Of a stretch of 64,000 nt of DNA, positions 14,601 to 26,109 are shown in pieces. The notes beneath the pieces are model-generated. The model was not told the origin of the DNA. It saw nothing but the letters and a program-made list of their open reading frames with translations, and ran no database searches. The stretch spans positions 35,865,843 to 35,929,842 of the forward strand of contig CM072810.1 in assembly GCA_037013495.1 (NCBI GenBank), written 5' to 3'. The position numbers and the translations under genes are program-made. Each line of letters opens with the position of its first letter. The first letter of the stretch is position 1. Source of the stretch: Hippophae tibetana. Taxonomy: Eukaryota > Streptophyta > Magnoliopsida > Rosales > Elaeagnaceae.

Positions 14601-15135
14601 TTGGATGGACCTATTTGGAAAAAAAAGTAGATTGAGAAAATTGTTGTTAGTCTAAATTATCATTTTCAAGAAAAAGATAGCTTGCTTAAATCCATATAGA
14701 AGGCCTATGAACTTACTGTTAAATGAATTAGTTGGGAAATTATTCGAACTGCATTATTTGTTGCCAAGATGATTGCAATCCACTTTCGTGGACGGAAAGA
14801 GCTTGACTTTATAGACATCAAGTATAGTGGTACGAGCGAAGCTATTTTTACACAATAGTTAGAAATGATGTATCTAATACCAATGAAGGGAAAATATCTA
14901 TACTTTCCCATAGATTTTCTAAATTTCTTAGAAAGAAAAAACCCGTTTTTAGGGATTTAAAAAAAAAGGTAATCCGAGCTCTAAAATGATTATTTCAATG
15001 AATTTATAGTTGTATTTCTTCCAAGAAACTTCAAACATTTTCCAGACCACTCATATAGGCATTTGAGCAATAAAACTAAATATAGAACTATGCAGCTGAA
15101 CATAAATTTTGAACTCTATATCATGCAAGAGGATG
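11600..15135 (+). repeat. Dimer higher-order repeat, 1180-bp period, three near-identical copies
   Basis: Landmark pairs are 11820/12410, 13000/13590 and 14180/14770. Equivalent sites lie exactly 1180 apart (11614, 12794, 13974; 12345, 13525, 14705). Private marks repeated in each copy include caaattttatgcaggtttttg, gtctaaattatc, aggcctatgaac, gaagggaaaatatc and ccaagacacttc. Copies two and three are almost indistinguishable by eye. Copy one has aactttgaac where they have aactttgacc. The last copy carries small private changes (tagattttctaaattt, gaaagaaaaaaccc) near its right edge, and the pattern stops where tgaacaaattctatacagg begins. This looks like recent local amplification. Confidence 0.88.
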
Positions 15136-18100
15136 AAACTTTGAACAAATTCTATACAGGTTTTTCAATCAATTTCAACTACCCGTACAATTTGGATGGA
15201 CCTATTTGAAAAAAAAAGAAGATTGAGAAAATTGTTGTTAGCCTACATTATCATTTTGAAGAAAAATATACCTTGCTTAAATCCGTATAGAAGGCCTGTG
15301 AACTTACTGTTAAATGAATCAGTTGGGAAATTATTCGAACTGCATTATTTGTTGCAAAGATGATAGAAATCCACTTTCGTGGACGGAAAGAGCTTGACTT
15401 TATAGACATCAAGTATAGTGGTACGAGCGAAACTATTTTGACACAATTGTTAGATATGATGAATCTAATAGCAATGAAGAGAAAATATCTATACTTTCCC
15501 ATATATTTACTAAATTTCTTAGAAAGAATAAACCCGTTTTTAGGGATTTAAAAAAAATGTAATCGGAGCTCTAAAATGATTATTTCAATGAATTTATAGT
15601 TGTATTTCTTCCAAGCAACTTCAAACATTTTGGAGACCACTCATATAGGAATTTGAGCAAAAAACTAAATCTAGAACTATGCAGCTGAACAGAAATTTTG
15701 AACTCTATATCATGCAAGAGGATGAACCTTTGAACAAATTTAACGCAGGTTTTTCAATCAATTTCACCTACCCATACAATTTGGATGAACCTATTTGGAA
15801 AAAAAAGTAGATTGAGAAAATTGTTGGTAGCCTACATTATCATTTTCAAGAAAAAGATACCTTGCTTAAATCCATATAGAAGGCCTGTGACCTTACTTTT
15901 AAATGAATCAGTTGGAAAATTATTCGAACGGCATCACTAGTTACCAAGTTGATGGCAATCCATTGTCGTGGACGGAAAGAGCTTGACTTTATAGACATCA
16001 AGTATAGTGGTACGAGTGAAGCTCTTTTGACACAATTGTCAGAAATGATGAATCTAATACCAATGAAGAGAAAATAGCTATACTTTCCAATAGATTTACT
16101 AAATTTCTTAGAAAGAATAAACCCATTTTTAGGGATTTTCAAAAACGGTAATCCGAGCTCTAAAATAAGTATTTCAATGAATTTATAGTTGTATTTCTTC
16201 CAAGCAACTTCAAACATTTTTGAGACCACTCATATAGGCATTTGAGCAAAAAAATAAATCTAGAACTATGCAGCTGAACATAAATTTTGAACTCTATATA
16301 ATGCAAGAGGATCAAACTTTGAACAAATTCTATGCAGCTTTTTCAATCATTATCAACTACCCGTACAATTTGGATGGACCTATTTAAAAAAAAAAGTAGA
16401 TTGAGAAAATTGTTGTTAGCCTACATTATCATTTTCAAGAAAAAGATACCTTGCTTAAATCCATATAGAAGGCATGTGAACTTACCGTTAAATGAATCAG
16501 TTGGGAAATTATTCGAACTGCATTATTTGTTGCCAAGATGATAGCAATCCACTTTCGTGGACGGAAAGAGCTTGAATTTATAGACATCAAGTATAGTGGT
16601 ACGAGCGAAGCAATTTTGACACAATTGTTAGAATTGATGGATCTAATACTAATGAAGAGAAAATATCAATACTTTCCTATAGATTTACTAAATTTCTTAG
16701 AAAGAATAAACCCATTTTTAGGGATTTTCAAAAAAGGTAATCCGAGCTCTAAAATGATTATTTCAATGAATTTATAGTTGTATTTCTTCCAAGCAACTTC
16801 AAACATTTTGGAGACCACTCATATAGGCATTTGTGGAAAAAACTAAATCTAGAACTATGCAGCTGAACAGAAATTTTGAACTCTATATCATGCAAGAGGA
16901 TGAAACTTTGAACAAATTCTACGCAGGTTTTTCAATCATTATCAACTACCCGTACAATTTGGATGGACCTATTTGGAAAAAAACGTAGATTGAGAAAATG
17001 GTTGTTAGCCTACATTATCATTTTGAAGAAAAAGATACCTTGCTTCAATCCGTATAGAAGGCCTGTGAACTTACTGTTAAATGAATCAGTTGGGAAATTA
17101 TTCGAACTGCATTATTTGTCGCCAAGATGATAGAAATCCACTTTCGTGGACGGAAAGAGCTAGACTTTATAGACATCAAGTATAGTGGTATGAGCGAAAC
17201 TATTTTGACACAATTGTTAGATATGATGAATCTAATACCAATGAAGAGAAAATATCTATACTTTCCCATATATTTACTAACTTTCTTAGAAAGAATAAAC
17301 CCGTTTTTAGGGATTTAAAAAAAATGTAATCCAAGCTCTAAAATGATTATTTCAATGAATTTATATTTGTATTTCTTCCAAGCAACTTCAAACATTTTGG
17401 AGACCACTCATATAGGCATTTGAGCAAAAAACTAAATCTAGAACTATGCAACTGAACAGAAATTTTGAACTCTATATCATGCAAGAGGATGAACCTTTGA
17501 ACAAATTCAACGCAGGTTTTTCAATCAATTTCAACTACCCGTACAATATGGATATACCTATTTGGAAAAAAAAAGTAGATTGAGAAAATTGTTGGTAGTC
17601 TATATTATCATTTTCAAGAAAAAGATAGCTTGCTTAAATCCATATAGAAGGCCTGTAAACTTACTGTTAAATGAATCAGTTGGGAAATTATTCGAACTGC
17701 ATTATTTGTTGCCAAGATGATTGCAATCCACTTTCGTGGACGAAAAGAGCTTGACTTTATAGACATCAAGTATAGTGGTACGAGCGAAGATATTTTTACA
17801 CAATTTTTAGAAATGATGAATCTAATACCAAAGAAGAGAAAATATCTATACTTTCCCATATATTTACTAAATTTCTTAGAAAGAATAAACCCGTTTTTAG
17901 GGATTTAAAAAAAAGGTAATCCGAGCTCTAAAATGATTATTTCAATGAATTTATAGTTGTATTTCTTCCAAGCAACTTCAAACATTTTGTAGACCACTGA
18001 TATAGGCATTTGAGCAAAAAACTAAATCTAGAACTATGCAGCTGAACATAAATTGTGAACTCTATATCATGCAAGATGATGAAACTTTGAAGAAATTCTA

Positions 18101-20367
18101 TACAGGTTTTTCAATGAATTTCAACTACCCGTACAATTTGGATGGACCTATTTGGAAAAAAAAACTAGATTGAGAAAATTGTTTTTAGCCTACATTATCA
18201 TTTTCAAGAAAAAGATACCTTGCTTAAATCCATATAGAAGGCCTGTGAGCTTACTGTTAAATTAATCAGTTGGGAAATTATTCGAACTGCATTATTTGTT
18301 GCCAAGATGATAGCAATCCACTTTCGTGGACAGAAAGAGCTTGACTTTATAGACATCAAGTATAGTAGTACGAGCGAAGCTATTTTGACACAATTGTTAG
18401 AAATGATGAATCTAATACCAATGAAGAGAAAATAGCTATACTTTCCAATAGATTTACTAAATTTCTTAGAAAGAATAAACCCGTTTTTAGGGATTTTAAA
18501 AAAATGGCAATCCGAGCTCTAAAATGATTATTTAAATGAATTTATAGTTGTATTTCTTCCACGTAACTTCAAACATTTTGCAGACCACTCATATATGGAA
18601 TTTGAGCAATAAAACTAAATCTAGAACTATGCAGCTGAACATAATTTTTGAACTCTATATCATGCAAGAGGATGAAACTTTGAACAAATTCTATGCAGGT
18701 TTTTCAATCAATTTCAACTACCCGTACAATTTGGATGGACCTATTTGAAAAAAAAACTAGATTGAGAAAATTGTTTTTAGCCTACATTATCATTTTCAAG
18801 AAAAAGATACCTTGCTTAAATCCATATAGAAGGCCTGTGAACTTACTGTTAAATGAATCAGTTGGGAAATTATTCGAACTGCATCATTTGTTGCCAAGAT
18901 GATAGCTATCCACTTTCGCGGATGGAAAGAGCTTGACTTTATAGACATCAAGTATAGTGGTACAAGCGAAGCAATTTTGACACAATTGTTAGAATTGATG
19001 AATCTAATACCAATGAAGAGAAAATATCTATACTTTCCCATAGATTTACTAAATTTCTTAAAAAGAATAAACCCGTTTTTACGTATTTAAAAAAAATGTA
19101 ATCTGAGCTCTAAAATGATTATTTCAATGAATTTATAGTTGTATTTCTTCCAAGCAACTTCAAATATTTTGGAGCCACTCATATAGGCATTTGAGCAAAA
19201 AACTAAATCTAGAACTATGCAGCTGAACAGAAATTTTGAACTCTATATCATGCAAGAGGATGAACCTTTGAACAAATTCAACGCAGGTTTTTCAATCAAT
19301 TTCAACTACCCGTACAATTTGGATGGACCTATTTGGAAAAAAAAGTAGATTGAGAAAATTGTTGTTAGCCTAAATTATCATTTTCAAGAAAAAGATACCT
19401 TGCTTAAATCCATATAGAAGGCCTGTGAACTTACTGTTGAATGAATCAGTTGGAAAATTATTCGAACGGCATCACTTGTTACCAAGTTGATGGCAATCCA
19501 TTGTCGTGGACGGAAAGAGGTTGACTTTATAGACATCAAGTATAGTGGTACGAGCGAAGCTATTTTGACACAATTTTTAGAAATGATGAATCTAATACCA
19601 ATGAAGAGAAAATAGCTATACTTTCCAATAGATTTACTAAATTTCTTAGAAAGAATAAACCCATTTTTAGGGATTTTCAAAAAAGGTAATCCGAGCTCTA
19701 AAATAAGTATTTCAATGAATTTATAGTTGTATTTCTTCCAAGCAACTTCAAACATTTTGGAGACCACTCATATAGGCATTTGAGCAAAAAACTAAATCTA
19801 GAACTATGCAGCTGAACATAAATTTTGAACTCTATATCATGCAAGAGGATAAAACTTTGAACAAATTCTATGCAGGTTTTTCAATCAATTTCAACTACCC
19901 GTACAATTTGGATGGACCTATTTGGAAAAAATGTAGATTGAGAAAATTTTTGTTAGCCTACATTATCATTTTCAAGAAAAAGATACCTTGCTTAAATCCA
20001 TATAGAAGGCCTGTGAACTTGCTGTTAAATGAATCAGTTTTGAAATTATTCGAACTGCATTATTTGTTGCTAAGATGATAGCAATCCACTTTCGCGGATG
20101 GAAAGAGCTTGACTTTATAGACATCAAGTATAGTGGTACGAGGGAAGCTATATTGTCACAATTGTTAGAAAGGATGAATCTAATACCAATGAAGAGAAAA
20201 TATCTATACTTTCCCATAGATTTACTAAATTTCTTAGAAAGAATAAACCCGTTTTTAGGGATTTAAAAAAAAGGTAATCCGAGCTCTAAAATGATTATTT
20301 CAATGAATTTATAGTTGTATTTCTTCCAAGAAACATCAAACATTTTGGAGACCACTCATATAGGCAT
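15136..20367 (+). repeat. Mixed monomers, transition between array halves
   Basis: Landmarks fall at 15360, 15949, 16538, 17127, 17717, 18307, 18899, 19488 and 20075. No clear higher-order period is visible. Each unit carries its own private changes, for example ttgcaaagatg near 15353, gcaggttttt changed to gcagctttttc near 16335, and gtgagcttactg near 18246. The gttgatggc class appears for the last times at 15949 and 19488. The cgtggacgg core gives way to cgcggatgg from 18899 onward. Monomer length drops from a mean of about 589.5 bp before 18899 to about 588.2 after it. The higher diversity suggests an older segment lying between two more recently homogenised zones. Confidence 0.75.
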
Positions 20368-20871
20368 TTGAGCAAAAAATAAATCTAAAACTGTGCAGCT
20401 GAACATAAATTTTGAACTCTATATCATGCAAGAGGATAAAACTTTGAACAAATTCTATGCAGGTTTTTCAATCAATTTCAACTACCCGTACAATTTGGAT
20501 GGACCTATTTGGAAAAAACGTAGATTGAGAAAATTGTTGTTAGCCTACATTATCATTTTCAAGAAAAAGATACCTTGCTTAAATCCATATAGAAGGCCTG
20601 TGAACTTACTGTTAAATGAATCAGTTGGGAAATTATTCGAACTGCATCATTTGTTGCCAAGATGATAGCTATCCACTTTCGCGGATGGAAAGAGCTTGAC
20701 TTTATAGACATCAAGTATAGTGGTACGAGCGAAGCAATTTTGACACAATTGTTAGAATTGATGAATCTAATACCAATGAAGAGAAAATATCTATACTTTC
20801 CCATAGATTTACTAAATTTCTTAGAGAGAATAAACCCGTTTTTAGGGATTTAAAAAAAAGGTAATGCGAGC

Positions 20872-21460
20872 TCTAAAATGATTATTTCAATGAATTTATA
20901 GTTGTATTTCTTCCAAGCGACTTCAAACATTTTGGAGACCACTCATATAGGCATTTGAGCAAAAAAACTAAATCTAGAACTATGCAGCTGAACATAAATT
21001 TTGAACTCTATATCATGCAGGAGAATAACACTGTGAACAAATTCTATGCAGGTTTTTCAATCATTATCAACTACTCGTACAATTTGGATGGACCTATTTG
21101 GAAAAAAAAGAAGATTGAGAAAATAGTTGTTAGCCTACATTATCATTTTCAAGAAAAAGATACCTTGCTTAAATCCATATAGAAGGCCTGTGAACTTGTT
21201 GTTAAATGAATCAGTTCGGAAATTATTCGAACTGCATTATTTGTTGCCAAGATGATAGCAATCCACTTTCGTGGACGGAAAGAGCTTGACTTTATAGACA
21301 TCAAGTATAGTTGTACGAGCGAAGCTATTTTGACACAATTGTTAGAAATGATGAATCTAATACGAATGAAGAGAAAATATCTATGCTTTCCCATACATTT
21401 ACTAAATTTCGTAGAAAGAATAAACCCGTTTTTAGGGATTTAAAAAAAAGTAATCCGAGC
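20872..21460 (+). pseudogene. Model monomer: degenerate copia-type gag (UBN2-like) fragment
   Basis: This monomer shows the ancestry most clearly. ILETTH is encoded at 20929-20946. One open frame then runs 20955-21182 through FELYIMQ, NKFYAGF, SIIINYSYNLDGPIW and EKIVVSLHYHFQEK. After a stop, ELVV/NESV and FELHYLL follow at about 21190-21243 in shifted frames, and 21252-21443 encodes KELDFIDIK and the tail. Copia-type gag proteins have the same order: a helix with a (E/D)xLxxTxxG-like motif, (F/Y)ELxxMxxxE(S/T)xxxFxxxF, then (V/I)xKIxxSLPxxFxxKxTxI, then xLTxxELxGxLxxxE, then Lys-rich and acidic linkers. That order is family knowledge recalled without a search. Stops and frameshifts break every copy, so no protein is made from the whole unit. 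The zinc knuckle, protease and later pol domains are absent. An alternative is convergent low-complexity AT-rich reading, which I consider unlikely because of the length and order of matches. Confidence 0.72.
20955..21182 (+). pseudogene. Gag-like fragment retaining the ancestral frame across the A-run
   Basis: A 75-codon open frame. In most monomers the A-run after ggacctatttgg shifts the reading so that RLRKLLLAYIIIF is read downstream. Here the run is followed by gaagattgag and the frame continues as KIEKIVVSLHYHFQEKDTLL instead. That version is the one expected from copia-type gag: a hydrophobic KI..SL segment, an aromatic near +6, then K.T. The sister monomer one trimer downstream (22719 onward) has the same frame but a TAG in place of the glutamine codon near 22782. 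This is therefore a chance survival within a decayed repeat, not a working gene. It has no recognisable promoter or translation context. Confidence 0.6.
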
Positions 21461-23897
21461 TCTAAAATGATTATTTCAATGAATTTATAGTTGTATTTCT
21501 TCCAAGCAACTTCAAACATTTTGGAGACCACTCATATAGGCATTTGAGCAAAAAAATTAAACCTAGAACTATGCAGCTGAACATAAATTTTGAACTCTAT
21601 ATCATGCAGGAGGATGAAACTTTGAACAAATTCTATGCAGGTTTTTCAATCAATTTCAACTACCCGTACAATTTGGATGGACCTATTTGGAAAAAACGTA
21701 GATTGAGAAAATTGTTGTTAGCCTACATTATCATTTTCAAGAAAAAGATACCTTGCTTAAATCCATATAGAAGGCCTGTGAACTTGCTGTTAAATGAATC
21801 AGTTGGGAAATTTTTCGAACTGCATTATTTGTTGCTAAGATGATAGCAATCCCCTTTCGCGGATGGAAAGAGCTTGACTTTATAGACATCAAGTATAGTG
21901 GTACGAGCGAATCAATTTTGACACAATTGTTAGAATTGATGAATCTAATACCAATGAAGAGAAAATATCTATACTTTCCCATAGATTTACTAAATTCGTA
22001 GAAAGAATAAACCCGTTTTTAGGGATTTAAGAAAAAGGTAATCCGAGCTCTAAAATGATTATTTCAATGAATTTATAGTTGTATTTCTTCCAAGGAACTT
22101 CAAACATTTTGGAGACCACTCATATAGGCATTTGAGCAAAAAATAAATCTAGAACTGTGCAGCTGAACATAAATTTTGAACTCTATATCATGCAAGAGGA
22201 TAAAACTTTGAACAAATTCTATGCAGGTTTTTCAATCAATTTCAACTACCCGTACAATTTGGATGGACCTATTTGGAAAAAACGTAGATTGAGAAAATTG
22301 TTGTTAGCCTACATTATCATTTTCAAGAAAAAGATACCTTGCTTAAATCCATATAGAAGGCCTGTGAACTTACTGTTAAATGAATCAGTTGGGAAATTAT
22401 TCGAACTGCATCATTTGTTGCCAAGATGATAGCTATCCACTTTCGCGGATGGAAAGAGCTTGACTTTATAGACATCAAGTATAGTGGTACGAGCGAAGCA
22501 ATTTTGAAACAATTGTTAGAATTGATGAATCTAATACCAATGAAGAGAAAATATCTATACTTTCCCATAGATTTACTAAATTTCTTAGAGAGAATAAACC
22601 CGTTTTTAGGGATTTAAAAAAAAGGTAATGCGAGCTCTAAAATGATTATTTCAATGAATTTATAGTTGTATTTCTTCCAAGCGACTTCAAACATTTTGGA
22701 GACCACTCATATAGGCATTTGAGCAAAAAAACTAAATCTAGAACTATGCAGCTGAACATAAATTTTGAACTCTATATCATGTAGGAGAATAACACTGTGA
22801 ACAAATTCTATGCAGGTTTTTCAATCATTATCAACTACTCGTACAATTTGGATGGACCTATTTGGAAAAAAAAGAAGATTGAGAAAATAGTTGTTAGCCT
22901 ACATTATCATTTTCAAGAAAAAGATACCTTGCTTAAATCCATATAGAAGGCCTGTGAACTTGTTGTTAAATGAATCAGTTCGGAAATTATTCGAACTGCA
23001 TTATTTGTTGCCAAGATGATAGCAATCCACTTTCGTGGACGGAAAGAGCTTGACTTTATAGACATCAAGTATAGTTGTACGAGCGAAGCTATTTTGACAC
23101 AATTGTTAGAAATGATGAATCTAATACGAATGAAGAGAAAATATCTATGCTTTCCCATACATTTACTAAATTTCGTAGAAAGAATAAACCCGTTTTTAGG
23201 GATTTAAAAAAAAGTAATCCGAGCTCTAAAATGATTATTTCAATGAATTTATAGTTGTATTTCTTCCAAGCAACTTCAAACATTTTGGAGACCACTCATA
23301 TAGGCATTTGAGCAAAAAAATTAAACCTAGAACTATGCAGCTGAACATAAATTTTGAACTCTATATCATGCAGGAGGATGAAACTTTGAACAAATTCTAT
23401 GCAGGTTTTTCAATCAATTTCAACTACCCGTACAATTTGGATGGACCTATTTGGAAAAAACGTAGATTGAGAAAATTGTTGTTAGCCTACATTATCATTT
23501 TCAAGAAAAAGATACCTTGCTTAAATCCATATAGAAGGCCTGTGAACTTGCTGTTAAATGAATCAGTTGGGAAATTTTTCGAACTGCATTATTTGTTGCT
23601 AAGATGACAGCAATCCCCTTTCGCGGATGGAAAGAGCTTGACTTTATAGACATCAAGTATAGTGGTACGAGCGAAGCAATTTTGACACAATTGTTAGAAT
23701 TCATGAATCTAATACCAATGAAGAGAAAATATCTATACTTTCCCATAGATTTACTGAATTCGTAGAAAGAATAAACCAGTTTTTAGGGATTTAAGAAAAA
23801 GGTAATCCGAGCTCTAAAATGATTATTTCAATGAATTTATAGTTGTATTTCTTCCAAGGAACTTCAAACATTTTGGAGACCACTCATATAGGCATTT

Positions 23898-26109
23898 GAG
23901 CAAAAAAACTAAATCTAGAACTATGCAGCTGAACATAAATTTTGAACTCTATATCATGCAAGAGAATGACACTTTGAACAAATTCTATGCAGGTTTTTCA
24001 ATCATTATCAACTACTCGTACAATTTGGATGGACCTATTTGAAAAAAAAAGTAGATTGAGAAAATTGTTGTTAGCCTACATTATCATTTTCAAGAAAAGG
24101 ATACCTTGCTTAAATCCATATAGAAGGCCTGTGAACTTGCTGTTAAATGAATCAGTTGGGAAATTATTCGAACTACATTATTTGTTGCTAAGATGATAGC
24201 AATCCACTTTCGCGGATGGAAAGAGCTTGACTTTATAGACATCAAGTATAGTGGTACGAGCAAAGCAATTTTGACACAATTGTTAGAATTGATGAATCTA
24301 ATACCAATTAAGAGAATATATCTATACTTTCCCATAGATTTACTAAATTTTGTAGAAAGAATAAACCCGTTTTTAGGGATTTAAGAAAAAGGTAATCCGA
24401 GCCCTAAAATGATTATTTCAATGAATTTATAGTTGTATTTCTTCCACACGACTTCAAACATTTTGGAGACCACTCATATAGTCATTTGAGCAAAAAACTA
24501 AATCTAGAACTATGGAGCTGAACATAAATTTTGAACTCTATATCATGCAAGAGGATGAAACTATGAACAAATTCTATGCAGGTTTTTCAATCAATTTCAA
24601 CTACCCGTACAATTTGGATGTACCTATTTGGAAAAAACGTAGATTGAGAAAATTGTTGTTAGCCTACATTATCATTTTCAAGAAAAAGATACCTTGCTTA
24701 AATCCATATAGAAGGCCTGTGAACTTGCTGTTAAATGAATCAGTTGGGAAATTATTCGAACTGCATTATTTGTTGCTAAGATGATAGCAATCCACTTTCG
24801 CGGATGGAAAGAGCTTGACTTTATAGACATCAAGTATAGTGGTACGAGCGAATCAATTTTGACACAATTGTTAGAATTGATGAATCTAATACCAATGAAG
24901 AGAAAATATCTATACTTTCCCATAGATTTACTAAATTCGTAGAAAGAATAAACCCGTTTTTAGGGATTTAAGAAAAAGGTAATCCGAGCTCTAAAATGAT
25001 TATTTAATGAATTTATAGTTGTATTTCTTCCAAGGAACTTCAAACATTTTGGAGACCACTCATATAGGCATTTGAGCAAAAAATAAATCTAGAACTGTGC
25101 AGCTGAACATAAATTTTGAACTTTATATCATGCAAGAGGATAAAACTTTGAACAAATTCTATGCAGGTTTTTCAATCAATTTCAACTACCCGTACAATTT
25201 GGATGGACCTATTTGGAAAAAACGTAGATGAGAAAATTGTTGTTAGCCTACATTATCATTTTCAAGAAAAAGATACCTTGCTTAAATCCATATAGAAGGC
25301 CTGTGAACTTACTGTTAAATGAATCAGTTGGGAAATTATTCGAACTGCATCATTTGTTGCCAAGATGATAGCTATCCACTTTCGCGGATGGAAAGAGCTT
25401 GACTTTATAGACGTCAAGTATAGTGGTACAAGCGAAGCAATTTTGACACAATTGTTAGAATTGATGAATCTAATACCAATGAAGAGAAAATATCTATACT
25501 TTCCCATAGATTTACTAAATTTCTTAGAAAGAATAAACCCGTTTTTAGGGATTTAAAAAAAAGGTAATCCGAGCTCTAAAATGATTATTTCAATGAATTT
25601 ATAGTTGTATTTCTTCCAAGCGACTTCAAACATTTTGGAGACAACTCATATAGGCATTTGAGCAAAAAAACTAAATCTCGAACTATGCAGCTGAACATAA
25701 ATTTTGAACTCTATATCATGCAAGAGAATGACACTTTGAACAAATTCTATGCAGGTTTTTCAATCATTATCAACTACTCGTACAATTTGGATGGACCTAT
25801 TTGGAAAAAAAAGTAGATTGAGAAAATAGTTGTTAGCCTACATTATCATTTTCAAGAAAAAGATACCTTGCTTAAATCCATTTAGAAGGCCTGTGAACTT
25901 GTTGTTAAATGAATCAGTTCGGAAATTATTCGAACTGCATTATTTGTTGCCAAGATGATTGCAATCCACTTTCGTGGACGGAAAGAGCTTGAGTTTATAG
26001 ACATCAAGTATAGTTGTACGAGCGAAGCTATTTTGACACAATTGTTAGAAATGATGAATCTAATACGAATGAAGAGAAAATATCTATACTTTCCCATAGA
26101 TTTACTAAA
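23898..26109 (+). repeat. Diverged copy of the C-A-B trimer module
   Basis: After one distinct monomer (landmark 24193, with ccaattaagagaatatatc), the units at 24781, 25365 and 25955 repeat the C, A and B types of the block to the left. 24781 has gcgaatcaattttg with aaattcgtag. 25365 has aactgtgcagctg and gaggataaaac upstream. 25955 has agttgtacgagc and aatacgaatgaag. They differ from the left-hand copies by scattered changes (tgattatttaatg near 25000, acgtagatgag with one base lost near 25222, gacgtcaag near 25410). The module order is kept although identity is lower than within 20368-23897. Confidence 0.72.

Larger units (their letters stand above)
20368..23897 (+). repeat. Trimer higher-order repeat, 1764-bp period, two copies
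   Basis: Copy 1 is about 20368-22133 and copy 2 about 22132-23897. Equivalent sites are 1764 apart (20393/22157, 20662/22426, 21252/23016, 21544/23308). Three monomer types follow in order. A has aactgtgcagctg and gaggataaaac. B has ggagaataacactgtgaac, agttcggaaatt and ctatgctttcccatac. C has gggaaatttttcgaac and aaattcgtag. Differences between copies are few: cattttgaaac for gacac near 22505, tgtagg for tgcagg near 22780, gatgacagc for gatgatagc at 23604. 1764 is exactly 3 x 588. Confidence 0.87.

Noticed and set aside
20559..20804. The recurrent minus-strand 81-codon ORF as a conserved small protein
   Set aside because: It is the antisense shadow of the best-conserved part of the monomer. 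Its recurrence follows from repetition of the DNA, and it is broken or shortened in many units with no sign of codon-level constraint.
20900..20950. Degenerate CCHC zinc knuckle in the frame reading C-I-S-S-K-Q-L-Q-T-F-W (as at other units' tgtatttcttccaagcaacttc)
   Set aside because: Only one cysteine is present, and the glycine, histidine and second and third cysteines are missing. The neighbouring frame gives ILETTH, which fits the segment upstream of FELYIMQ in gag much better and keeps the order collinear.
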